64,000 nucleotides of DNA, from NCBI GenBank assembly GCA_016721875.1, contig JADKHG010000004.1, positions 124,001 through 188,000 of the forward strand, written 5' to 3'. The position numbers and the translations under genes are program-made. The DNA is from Sphingomonadales bacterium. GTDB lineage: Bacteria > Pseudomonadota > Alphaproteobacteria > Sphingomonadales > Sphingomonadaceae. Shown here piece by piece: positions 19,197 through 27,242 of the stretch. Numbering within the stretch: the first letter of the stretch is position 1; each line of letters begins with the position of its first letter. The notes beneath the pieces were generated by a model, which saw only the letters and a list, made by a program, of their open reading frames with translations, searched no databases and was not told where the DNA came from.

Positions 19197-19631
19197 ATGA
19201 TGCGCACCACACTTTTGTTGGCAATGGTCATTTCGCTTTTTGCTGCGCCGGGCGAAGCAAAGACGAAACGGCCTCCGCCAGTGTGGGATGAACTGGGTGT
19301 CGAAACCAGCATTGCCTTTCCCAATCACGGAACGATCCGCAATTTTGAGGCGAATGACACACGCGGTCTCTGGATCGAAGATAGCCAGCGCCGCTGGTAT
19401 TATGCCGAATTGCTGGGTTTCTGTCAGGGTCTCGATTTCGCACAAGCGGTCGGTTTCGACACCGGTGGGACTTCACAACTCGATAAATTCGGTTCGATCA
19501 TCGTTGATGGCCGGATATGCCCTATTGCGCGACTGATCACGGCGGAAAAGCCGCTGCCGCGCAAGGAACGGATCGAACGGCGCAATCAGGTACGGGAAGA
19601 GGCCAAAAAGGCGGTTGCTCCGCAAGATTGA
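19197..19631 (+). CDS. DUF6491-like exported protein
   Basis: A 144-residue protein with a signal peptide (MMRTTLLLAMVISLFAAPGEA). The core resembles DUF6491: GLWIEDSQRRWYYAELLGFC, then LDFAQAVGF, LDKFGSIIVDGRICPI. The function is unknown. An AGGAG site precedes the tandem ATGs at 19197 and 19200. Its 3' end is close to truB, and a shared transcript with tdk and truB is likely. The family name is from memory of the pattern, not a search. Confidence 0.7.
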   Translation: MMRTTLLLAMVISLFAAPGEAKTKRPPPVWDELGVETSIAFPNHGTIRNFEANDTRGLWIEDSQRRWYYAELLGFCQGLDFAQAVGFDTGGTSQLDKFGSIIVDGRICPIARLITAEKPLPRKERIERRNQVREEAKKAVAPQD

Positions 19632-19662
19632 CACTATGCCCGCCTGTGCCCATGGCGGCGCG

Positions 19663-20592
19663 ATGCATGGCTGGATCATTCTCGAAAAACCTTTGGGGCT
19701 CGGCTCGACGCAAGCGGTCGCAGCCGTAAAGCGCAATCTGCGCGAGGCAGGCTTTGGCAAGGTCAAGGTCGGCCATGGCGGGACGCTGGATCCCTTGGCT
19801 ACCGGCGTTTTGCCAATCGCGCTGGGCGAGGCGACCAAGCTGTGCGGGCGGATGCTCGATGCGTCGAAAATATATGACTTCACGATCAGTTTTGGCACCG
19901 AAACCGCAGGGCTGGATGCAGAGGGGGAGGTGGTCGCAACCTCCAATCATTTGCCGACTTTGGACGCCATTGAGGCGGTACTTCCGCGGTTTACCGGGAC
20001 TATCGAACAAGTCCCGCCCGCCTATTCCGCGATCAAGATCGACGGCAAACGGGCCTATGATCGCGCTAGAGCCGGTGAAGCTGTGGAGATGGTCGCCCGG
20101 TCGGTAACAATCCATTCGCTTGTCGTCACAGCGCCTGCGCCAGCTTTTGACAATTGTCCCGTTAGCCGCGACAACACAACACCCGTTCAATCGGTGACCC
20201 TTTCCGCTCACGTCTCCAAAGGCACTTATATCCGCTCGCTCGCCCGCGATATTGCTAATGCCCTTGATAGTGTTGGTCATGTCTCCATGCTGCGTCGGAC
20301 CCGGGCAGGGCCGTTTGCTCTTGAACAAGCGATTTCACTGGACAAACTCAACGAAATCGGTAAGGGCGCGCCTGCAAAAGACATTATCTTGCCGTTGGAG
20401 GCAGGGCTGGTCGACATCCCGGCTCTTGATCTCTCCCCGGATGCGGCAAGGGCGATTCAACAGGGTCGCGTCTTGACCGGGGTTGCCACGAAAGATGGGC
20501 TGTACTGGGGGCGTGGGCCGGATTTCCGGCCTGTTGCGCTGGTAGAGCAAATCGGCGGGGAATTGAGAACAGTTCGTGGCTTCAACCTTTAA
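19663..20592 (+). CDS. truB: tRNA pseudouridine(55) synthase TruB
   Basis: A 309-residue TruB, which makes pseudouridine 55 in the T loop of tRNA. It has GWIILEKPLGLGSTQAV at the start, the catalytic aspartate in GHGGTLDPLATGVLPIALG (about 37-55), and the blocks VPPAYSAIKIDGKRAYDRAR and VSKGTYIRSLARDIA. I chose the ATG at 19663 as the family start; alternative ATG at 19636 and a TTG at 19615 lie upstream. None has a strong ribosome binding site. Confidence 0.93.
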   Translation: MHGWIILEKPLGLGSTQAVAAVKRNLREAGFGKVKVGHGGTLDPLATGVLPIALGEATKLCGRMLDASKIYDFTISFGTETAGLDAEGEVVATSNHLPTLDAIEAVLPRFTGTIEQVPPAYSAIKIDGKRAYDRARAGEAVEMVARSVTIHSLVVTAPAPAFDNCPVSRDNTTPVQSVTLSAHVSKGTYIRSLARDIANALDSVGHVSMLRRTRAGPFALEQAISLDKLNEIGKGAPAKDIILPLEAGLVDIPALDLSPDAARAIQQGRVLTGVATKDGLYWGRGPDFRPVALVEQIGGELRTVRGFNL

Positions 20593-20615
20593 AATGCGAT
20601 GTTCGAAGGAAAAAA

Positions 20616-20885
20616 ATGTCTATTACTGCTGAACGCAAAGCCGAAGTTATCAAGGACAATGCCCAGGGCAAAGGCGACACCGGTTCACCGGAAGTCCAGG
20701 TTGCGATCCTCACCGACCGCATCAACACCCTGACCGCGCATTTCAAGGATCACCACAAGGACAATCACAGCCGCCGTGGCCTTCTGCAGATGGTCAACAA
20801 GCGTCGTTCGCTGCTAGATTATCTGAAGCGCAAGGACGTCGCGCGTTACAACGCGCTGATCGCCAAGCTTGGCCTGCGTAAATAA
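20616..20885 (+). CDS. rpsO: 30S ribosomal protein S15
   Basis: An 89-residue S15, which binds 16S rRNA early in 30S assembly. It has the conserved blocks GDTGSPEVQVAILTDRI, LTAHFKDHHKDNHSRRGLL and RRSLLDYLKR. The start is preceded by GAAGGAAAA. It is followed by pnp, the common truB-rpsO-pnp order, and S15 usually regulates its own translation in other bacteria. Confidence 0.97.
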   Translation: MSITAERKAEVIKDNAQGKGDTGSPEVQVAILTDRINTLTAHFKDHHKDNHSRRGLLQMVNKRRSLLDYLKRKDVARYNALIAKLGLRK

Positions 20886-20898
20886 GAATATAGCAGAG

Positions 20899-20924
20899 AC
20901 GGCCCCAAAGCGGGCCGTTTCTTG
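20899..20924 (+). terminator. rho-independent terminator after rpsO
   Basis: ACGGCCC (20899-20905) pairs with GGGCCGT (20912-20918) around a 6-base loop, followed by TTCTT. It lies 14 bases after the rpsO stop. The T run is short, so partial read-through into pnp is possible. Confidence 0.6.
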
Positions 20925-21016
20925 CATATAGGCTCTGCGGCATTCGGCCGACACAGCCAGATGGGACCAGAAGCGTCCCGACCGGTCCGGGCCGGTGCTC
21001 CCGGAAATCAAGAGGC

Positions 21017-21045
21017 CCCTTCGCGCAATGTGGCGGAAGGGTTTT
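21017..21045 (+). promoter_or_regulatory. hairpin with T run directly before pnp (leader attenuator or processing site)
   Basis: CCCTTC (21017-21022) pairs with GAAGGG (21036-21041), extended by GC pairs, then TTTT (21042-21045). The pnp ribosome binding site AAGGA begins two bases later. It has the form of an intrinsic terminator but sits in the pnp leader. In enterobacteria a pnp leader hairpin cut by RNase III mediates autoregulation, so a similar role is possible here. Confidence 0.5.
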
Positions 21046-21056
21046 AAGGAAAATCT

Positions 21057-23378
21057 ATGTTTGATGTTAAAACTGTATCAATCGAGTGGGGCGGACAAAC
21101 CCTTACACTCGAAACGGGCAAGGTTGCCCGTCAGGCCGACGGCGCTGTTATTGCGACCCTCGGCGAAACTGTTGTGCTTTGCGCGGTTACCGCTGCAAAG
21201 TCGGTGAAAGAGGGCCAGGATTTCTTCCCGCTCACTGTTCACTATCAGGAAAAATATTCGGCTGCCGGCCGTATTCCCGGTGGCTTTTTCAAGCGCGAAC
21301 GCGGCGCCACCGAAAAGGAAACGCTGGTTTCGCGCCTGATCGACCGTCCGGTCCGTCCGCTGTTCCCCGAAGGTTTCTACAACGAAATCAACGCCATTGC
21401 GCAGGTGCTGTCCTATGATGGCCACAATGAGCCTGACATTCTTGCAATGGTCGCAGCCTCGGCTGCGCTGACCATATCGGGCGTTCCCTTCATGGGGCCG
21501 ATTGGTGCCGCGCGCGTTGGTTATCTGAACGGCGAATATATCCTGAACCCGACCGACGAACAGGTTGCCGAAGGCGATCTCGATCTGGTTGTTGCTGCGA
21601 CCTATGACGCGGTGATGATGGTCGAATCCGAAGCCAATGAGCTGTCGGAAGAAATCATGCTCGGTGCCGTCCTGTTCGCGCATGATGCGTGTAAGGAAGT
21701 CGTCAAGGCCATCGTCAAGCTGGCCGAACAGGCTGCCAAGGATCCTTGGGAAATGGCTGAACAGGCCGATCTCTCGGCTGCCAAGGACAAGCTGAAGAAG
21801 CTGGTCGGCAAGGATATTGCCGCCGCTTACAAGCTGACCGACAAATCGGCACGCTCGAACGCGCTGAACGAAGCCCGCGCCGCGGCCAAGGCAGCATTTG
21901 CCGACGCTACCCCGCAGGATCAGATGGCCGCAAACAAGCTGATGAAGAAGCTTGAAGCGGAAATCGTCCGTGGTGCCATCCTGAAAGACGGCAGCCGCAT
22001 CGATGGTCGTTCGACCACGCAGATCCGCCCGATTCTTGCGGAAACGCACTTCCTGCCGCGTGCACATGGTTCGTGCCTGTTCACGCGCGGTGAAACGCAG
22101 ACGATCGCAACCTGCACCTTGGGCACCAAGGATGCGGAGCAGATGATCGACGGCCTCAATGGTCTGTCGTACCAAAACTTCATGCTGCACTATAACTTCC
22201 CCCCCTATTCGGTGGGTGAAGTCGGCCGCTTTGGCGCGCCGGGCCGTCGTGAAGTTGGTCATGGCAAGCTGGCATGGCGTGCGCTGCACCCGGTGCTGCC
22301 GAGCAAGGATGAGTTCCCTTACACCATCCGTCTGACCAGCGACATCACCGAGTCGAACGGCTCGTCGTCGATGGCGTCGGTTTGCGGTGGTTCGCTTGCA
22401 ATGATGGACGCAGGGGTTCCCATTTCGCGTGCCGTTTCTGGCATTGCGATGGGTCTGATCCTTGAAGGCAAGGATTTCGCAATTCTGTCCGATATCCTGG
22501 GTGACGAAGATCATCTGGGTGACATGGACTTCAAGGTTGCCGGAACGTCTGAAGGCATCACCACGATGCAGATGGACATCAAGATTGCCGGGATCACACG
22601 CGAAATCTTCGAAGCTGCACTGAACCAGGCCAAGGAAGGCCGCGCGCACATCCTGGGCGAAATGGAGAAGGCACTGGGTTCGGCTCGCACTGAATTGTCC
22701 GACTACGCACCGCGTATCGAAACGATGCAGATCGACAAAGCCAAGATCCGTGACATCATCGGAACCGGCGGCAAGGTGATCCGCGAGATCGTCGCCACCA
22801 CCGGTGCCAAGGTCGACATTGATGATGAAGGCCTGATCAAGATTTCGTCTTCTGACCTCACGCAGATCGAAGCCGCTCGTAAGTGGATTTCGGGCATCGT
22901 CGAGGAAGCCGAAGTCGGCAAAATCTATGACGGCAAGGTTGTGAACATCGTCGATTTCGGCGCTTTCGTAAACTTCATGGGTGGCAAGGACGGTCTCGTC
23001 CATGTCAGCGAAATGAAGAACGAACGTGTGGAAAAGCCGACTGACGTTGTCAGCGAAGGTCAGGAAGTTAAGGTCAAGGTTCTTGAAATCGATCCGCGTG
23101 GCAAGGTCCGCCTGTCGATGCGCCTGGTCGATCAGGAAACCGGCGCTGAACTCGAAGACACCCGTCCGCCACGCGAACCGCGCGAAGGCGGAGATCGTCC
23201 GCGCGGTGATCGCGGCCCCCGTCGTGATGGCGGTGGTGATCGTGGTCGTGGCCCGCGTCGTGATGGCGGCGGCGGTCGTGACCGTGATCGCGGTGACCGT
23301 GGTCCGCGTCGTGAACGGTCTGAAGGCGGCAATGAAGGGGGCGACCCCAACCATGTGCCGGACTTCCTCAAGGACTGA
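21057..23378 (+). CDS. pnp: polyribonucleotide nucleotidyltransferase (PNPase)
   Basis: A 773-residue PNPase, the phosphate-dependent 3'-5' exoribonuclease of the RNA degradosome. Two RNase PH domains are separated by an alpha-helical linker. The KH domain starts near residue 560 (IRDIIGTGGKVIREI), and an S1 domain spans about 620-690 (GKIYDGKVVNIVDFGAFV). The tail of some 60 residues is rich in R, G and D with repeated RGDRGPRRDGGG-like units and ends NHVPDFLKD. It has an AAGGA site 8 bases before the ATG. A long minus-strand open frame across the gene is a shadow. Confidence 0.97.
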   Translation: MFDVKTVSIEWGGQTLTLETGKVARQADGAVIATLGETVVLCAVTAAKSVKEGQDFFPLTVHYQEKYSAAGRIPGGFFKRERGATEKETLVSRLIDRPVRPLFPEGFYNEINAIAQVLSYDGHNEPDILAMVAASAALTISGVPFMGPIGAARVGYLNGEYILNPTDEQVAEGDLDLVVAATYDAVMMVESEANELSEEIMLGAVLFAHDACKEVVKAIVKLAEQAAKDPWEMAEQADLSAAKDKLKKLVGKDIAAAYKLTDKSARSNALNEARAAAKAAFADATPQDQMAANKLMKKLEAEIVRGAILKDGSRIDGRSTTQIRPILAETHFLPRAHGSCLFTRGETQTIATCTLGTKDAEQMIDGLNGLSYQNFMLHYNFPPYSVGEVGRFGAPGRREVGHGKLAWRALHPVLPSKDEFPYTIRLTSDITESNGSSSMASVCGGSLAMMDAGVPISRAVSGIAMGLILEGKDFAILSDILGDEDHLGDMDFKVAGTSEGITTMQMDIKIAGITREIFEAALNQAKEGRAHILGEMEKALGSARTELSDYAPRIETMQIDKAKIRDIIGTGGKVIREIVATTGAKVDIDDEGLIKISSSDLTQIEAARKWISGIVEEAEVGKIYDGKVVNIVDFGAFVNFMGGKDGLVHVSEMKNERVEKPTDVVSEGQEVKVKVLEIDPRGKVRLSMRLVDQETGAELEDTRPPREPREGGDRPRGDRGPRRDGGGDRGRGPRRDGGGGRDRDRGDRGPRRERSEGGNEGGDPNHVPDFLKD

Positions 23379-23402
23379 TCCCAGCGATAGGAAACAAGAT
23401 CA

Positions 23403-23431
23403 GGGGCTGCTTCGGCGGCCCCTTTTCTTTT
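23403..23431 (+). terminator. strong rho-independent terminator after pnp
   Basis: An 8-bp GC-rich stem, GGGGCTGC with GCGGCCCC (one G-T pair), is closed by a TTCG tetraloop and followed by TTTTCTTTT. It lies 24 bases after the pnp stop and marks the end of the truB-rpsO-pnp unit. Confidence 0.9.
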
Positions 23432-23558
23432 GTCGAGTATGTTTCGGCGATGGTGCCTGATTTTTCCGCAACATTTGCGCTGCTTGGCATTGACCAGTTG
23501 GTTCGTAACGGCGCATCACGTGCCGGGTCGAATCGCATCATGCGAAGGAAAACGAAAT

Positions 23559-25631
23559 ATGCTCCGCTGTCTGGCCTCGCTTCTTTTGGTTTTTGGAATT
23601 GTTCTGCTCGCACAACCTGCCGAGGCCAGTTCGGATTTCAGCTGCGGACCGGGATATACCCTTGTCCAACGCGAATATAATGGCTGCAACAACAGCGCGA
23701 TCCTTGGTCCCGGCAATGATACGCGCGCCAACCTCTTGCTGTTGATGCACGATGCCCACCCGCAGAGCGCATCTCGATATGACAAGCGCGGAACCGCCTT
23801 GTTCGAATGGCGCTCGATCCGCAGCAATTTCTTCCCCGACCCGGACTATGGAGAATCGGGCTATCCGTATCGCGAAAACTCACGCTGTGGGTCGAATGAC
23901 GATGGCAAGGCGGCCTATGAAAGCGCGGTCAACTCGGCGCAGGGGGTGAGCGCAGAGGAAAAAGCAACGCTGATCGCAATCCGAAACAAGTACGAGCCCG
24001 AATGCGCAGAGTTTGGAATGCGCGAGGTTGCCTATAAAATAACGATGGACGGGATCAACTCTCCGGCCGCCAGGGAATTAGCAGCCTATTTGCGCGGTGC
24101 TTTTGGTTTTTACGATGGCGATTTTGTCGCCGCCGCCAAGGATTTCGCTTCGCTGTCGAATGCTAAGAACAGCTGGGTACGCGAGACCGCCCTTTATATG
24201 GCCGCCCGCACCGAACTGAACCGTGCACAGGAAACCGCGTTTGACGAATATGGTAGTTTCGCTGGCGCCAAGGCCATCGACCAGTCGATTGTCGGCGCCG
24301 CGGAAAGCGGATTTGGGGCCTATCTGAAAACCTATCCGCAAGGCAGCTATGCCGCATCGGCACGCGGGCTGTTGCGCCGGGTCTATTGGCTTTCGGGCAA
24401 TATGGCGAAACTGGCGGCGTCCTATCGCGCACAACTGGGCGGCACGGGCAAACTGACGCAAGCCGACCTTGCAGAAGAAATCGATCTCAAGCTGTTGCCG
24501 TTGTTCGGCAATGGCGTGGAAGCGGGCGATCCGGTAATGCTTGCGGTCATGGACTTGATGCGGATGCGCGATTTTGGCGGATATGGCGAAAAACGCATCA
24601 CCCGTGCCGAACTGGAATCGCAGCGCGCGATTTTTGCCAAGCAGCCCGAATTGTTCGACTATCTGCTCGCTGCCCAGAGCTTTTATGTCGATGGCAGGCC
24701 AGCAGATGTCTTGAAGATAATTCCCGACGCAGCCCGCCAAAGCCGAATGAGCTATTTGCAGTTTAGCCGTCAGGCACTGCGTGGGTTGGCGCTTGAGGCG
24801 GTGAAAGACTCCAATGCGCGCGGTTTTTGGCAGCAACTGTTGGGAGGCAGCGCGCTTCCTTATCAGCGACCAGCCGTTGAGCTTGGGCTGGCGATGAACA
24901 TGGAAAGGGGCAACGCGCTGGATGCGATATTTGCCACGGGGTCGGCCATTGAAGATACCGATGTTCGGCAGATTTTGCTGCAGAATGTTGCGGGACCTGA
25001 GCTGCTACGGAAGGCCGCCGTCGACAAGAGTCGGCCCGCGCATGAGCGCGAAGTCGCGTTGTTCACTTTGCTGTTCAAGCGGCTGAGCCAAGGGCAATAT
25101 GCGGGCTTTGTCGAGGACCTGAACCTCACGCCAGCCGGTGCTGCAACCGAGGGCTGGTTCTACGATTTGCGCGAATCCGAAAAGCTACCGGTCGGTATGT
25201 TCAAGGCGGGCGGCAAGAAGGGCGAATTTGCTTGTCCGCATGTCAAGGACAGCGCAGCAACGCTCACAAAAGCACCAGCGGATATTCGCTCACGCCTGTG
25301 CGTCGCCGAATTCCTTCGGCTGAACGGATTTGACAATTCGGTTTTCGACACCGCGCCAGAGGCCGATGAACTCGGAGGCACCAAGTCGCGTTTTTCAGGG
25401 AGCGCGATGTCGCGGCTGGAAGTTTACAAATCGGTTATTGTCAACACAAAGGCTCCAGCGGGCGATCGCGCTTACGCCATGTATCGTGCCGTCTGGTGCT
25501 ATGGACCTAGCGGAATAAACAGCTGCGGCGGCAAAGGCGTGGACATTGCCCAGCGCAAGGCGTGGTACAATCAGCTGAAGCGCGAATATCCGAATTCGGA
25601 ATGGGCCAAGAAGCTGCGCTATTTCTGGTAA
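23559..25631 (+). CDS. large exported protein of unknown function
   Basis: A 690-residue protein with a signal peptide (MLRCLASLLLVFGIVLLAQPAEA), so probably periplasmic. The body looks mostly helical, with TPR-like stretches (for example KDFASLSNAKNSWVRETALY and SYAASARGLLRRVYWLSG) and several cysteines. I do not recognise a family. The start at 23559 has a GAAGGAAAA site; the frame is open from 23430 but that part overlaps the pnp terminator. The next gene starts almost at its stop and encodes a broken DUF3142 lipoprotein, so the two may form one operon acting in the envelope. Confidence 0.75.
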   Translation: MLRCLASLLLVFGIVLLAQPAEASSDFSCGPGYTLVQREYNGCNNSAILGPGNDTRANLLLLMHDAHPQSASRYDKRGTALFEWRSIRSNFFPDPDYGESGYPYRENSRCGSNDDGKAAYESAVNSAQGVSAEEKATLIAIRNKYEPECAEFGMREVAYKITMDGINSPAARELAAYLRGAFGFYDGDFVAAAKDFASLSNAKNSWVRETALYMAARTELNRAQETAFDEYGSFAGAKAIDQSIVGAAESGFGAYLKTYPQGSYAASARGLLRRVYWLSGNMAKLAASYRAQLGGTGKLTQADLAEEIDLKLLPLFGNGVEAGDPVMLAVMDLMRMRDFGGYGEKRITRAELESQRAIFAKQPELFDYLLAAQSFYVDGRPADVLKIIPDAARQSRMSYLQFSRQALRGLALEAVKDSNARGFWQQLLGGSALPYQRPAVELGLAMNMERGNALDAIFATGSAIEDTDVRQILLQNVAGPELLRKAAVDKSRPAHEREVALFTLLFKRLSQGQYAGFVEDLNLTPAGAATEGWFYDLRESEKLPVGMFKAGGKKGEFACPHVKDSAATLTKAPADIRSRLCVAEFLRLNGFDNSVFDTAPEADELGGTKSRFSGSAMSRLEVYKSVIVNTKAPAGDRAYAMYRAVWCYGPSGINSCGGKGVDIAQRKAWYNQLKREYPNSEWAKKLRYFW

Positions 25632-25632
25632 G

Positions 25633-26347
25633 ATTGATCGACGTTCGACGCTGATCGGCCTTTGCGCGCTTGCCGCGTGCAAGGGCAAGCCAGTGTCGAA
25701 GGTGGACGGCAGATTATGACAGTTTCTGGTTGTGGGCTGGGGTTCGGCCTCAGCCGGTGCTGAAGCAGGCGCGCACGATTTATCTGCACTATGCCGAAAT
25801 TCGGCAGATTGATCCCGATCGGCTTGAGGTGTTGCGTCCCCAAATGCCACGCTTGCAGCGACCGGACATCTGGCTTGTGCTGCGGATCGAAACGCTGCGC
25901 TTTCCCGGAGCGTTGATGGACCGGGTCATAACCGAACTGGTCCATTGGCGAGACGCAGGAAACAAAGTGGCGGGACTGCAAATTGATTTCGATGCTCGCA
26001 CGCGCTTCCTATCAAAATATGCTGCTTTCCTCGCAAAAATCCGACGGCAATTGCCTAAGGATTTCAAGCTCAGCATCACCGGCCTTCTCGACTGGAGCGC
26101 CAATGGCGACCCGGCGGGGCTCGACGATTTGTCGGCGGTTATCGATGAAGTTGTGGTGCAAACCTATCAAGGGCGGAAAACCATTTTCGGCTATGCGGGC
26201 TATCTGAAACAATTGGGCCGGTTGCGTGTGCCGTTCAAGGTGGGGTTGGTGCAGGGAGGCGAGTGGAGCGAGCCGCCCGAATTGCAGAGTTTTCCACAAT
26301 TTCGCGGCTTTGTTGTCTTTCTCGTCAACCCGGAACGGGCTGATTAA
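25633..26347 (+). pseudogene. DUF3142 lipoprotein, frameshifted
   Basis: Two frames together describe one protein. From 25633 one frame reads a lipoprotein signal (DRRSTLIGLCALAACKGK) and stops at 25713. The next frame (25670-26347) carries the DUF3142 body: DYDSFWLWAGVRPQPVL, LQIDFDA, LSITGLLDWS and VVQTYQGR. Removing one G at 25708-25709 joins them as SKVDADYDSFW in a 237-residue product. No ATG, GTG or TTG starts the signal frame; ATT at 25633 is the only obvious candidate, so the 5' end may contain a second error. Real decay and sequencing error are both possible. The function of DUF3142 is unknown. Confidence 0.65.
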
Positions 26348-26438
26348 TGTTGCCGACAGGATAGAACGCCAAAAGGGTGCGGCAAAAGCGCGCAATTCGC
26401 TTGGCGGCGCGGCGAAGTGTAATTAAGGAACTGGTCCC

Positions 26439-27233
26439 ATGAACAAGAAAATTCTGCTTGCCCTCGGACTGGGCGTTTCGGCTTCGTTGCTCTCCGGCTG
26501 TGCCATGCTTGGAGTGGGCGGCGGTGGATCGCGTGCCGGTGGCGATACTCGCTATGTCGCGCGCGACGTCAACACGCTCTACACAGCAGCCAAGCAAAAG
26601 CTTGATGTGCAGCAATATCAGGTCGCAGCTGCCTTGTTCGACGAAGTCGAGCGTCAACACCCCTATTCGCCCTGGGCGCGCCGCGCGCAGCTGATGAGCG
26701 CCTTCAGCTATTATATGGGGCAAAAGTATAACGAATCGATCAGCTCGGCGCGTCGCTTCCTGTCGATCCATCCGGGCAACAAGGATGCGCCCTACGCCTA
26801 TTATCTGATCGCTTTGTGCTATTATGAACAGATCAGCGACGTCACCCGTGACCAGAAAATTACTCAACAGGCGCTGTCTGCGCTGGGCGAAGTACAACGT
26901 CGTTATCCTACCAGCCGCTATGCTGCGGATGCTGGCCTCAAGATGGATTTGGTCAACGATCACCTTGCGGGCAAGGAAATGGAAATCGGACGTTTCTATC
27001 AGCGTCGCGGATTGTGGCTGGCGTCGAGCGTTCGCTTCCGCGAAGTCATCGACAAATATCAGGCCACCACGCACACGCCAGAGGCGCTTTACCGTTTGAC
27101 CGAAAGCTATCTGGCAATGGGCGTGCCGGAAGAAGCGCGCAAATCTGCGGCGGTGCTGGGGAATAATTATCCCGGAAGCAAATGGTATGAACGTGCCTTT
27201 GAGCTTGTGCAGAAGCACGTACCGGCGGCGTAA
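26439..27233 (+). CDS. bamD: outer membrane assembly lipoprotein BamD
   Basis: A 264-residue BamD, the essential lipoprotein of the BAM complex that inserts outer-membrane beta-barrels. The signal ends in the lipobox LLSGC (C21). TPR-type repeats follow, including LYTAAKQKLDVQQYQVAAALFDEVERQHPYSPW and later SARRFLSIHPGNKDAPYAYYLIALCYYEQI (given in pieces). The start has an AAGGAACT site. recN follows after 9 bases, an order seen widely in alphaproteobacteria. Confidence 0.95.
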   Translation: MNKKILLALGLGVSASLLSGCAMLGVGGGGSRAGGDTRYVARDVNTLYTAAKQKLDVQQYQVAAALFDEVERQHPYSPWARRAQLMSAFSYYMGQKYNESISSARRFLSIHPGNKDAPYAYYLIALCYYEQISDVTRDQKITQQALSALGEVQRRYPTSRYAADAGLKMDLVNDHLAGKEMEIGRFYQRRGLWLASSVRFREVIDKYQATTHTPEALYRLTESYLAMGVPEEARKSAAVLGNNYPGSKWYERAFELVQKHVPAA

Positions 27234-27242
27234 TAGCATGCC

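Noticed and set aside
21078..23354. 758-codon open frame on the minus strand across pnp
   Set aside because: It is the mirror of a highly conserved, codon-biased gene; its translation is low in complexity and resembles no family.
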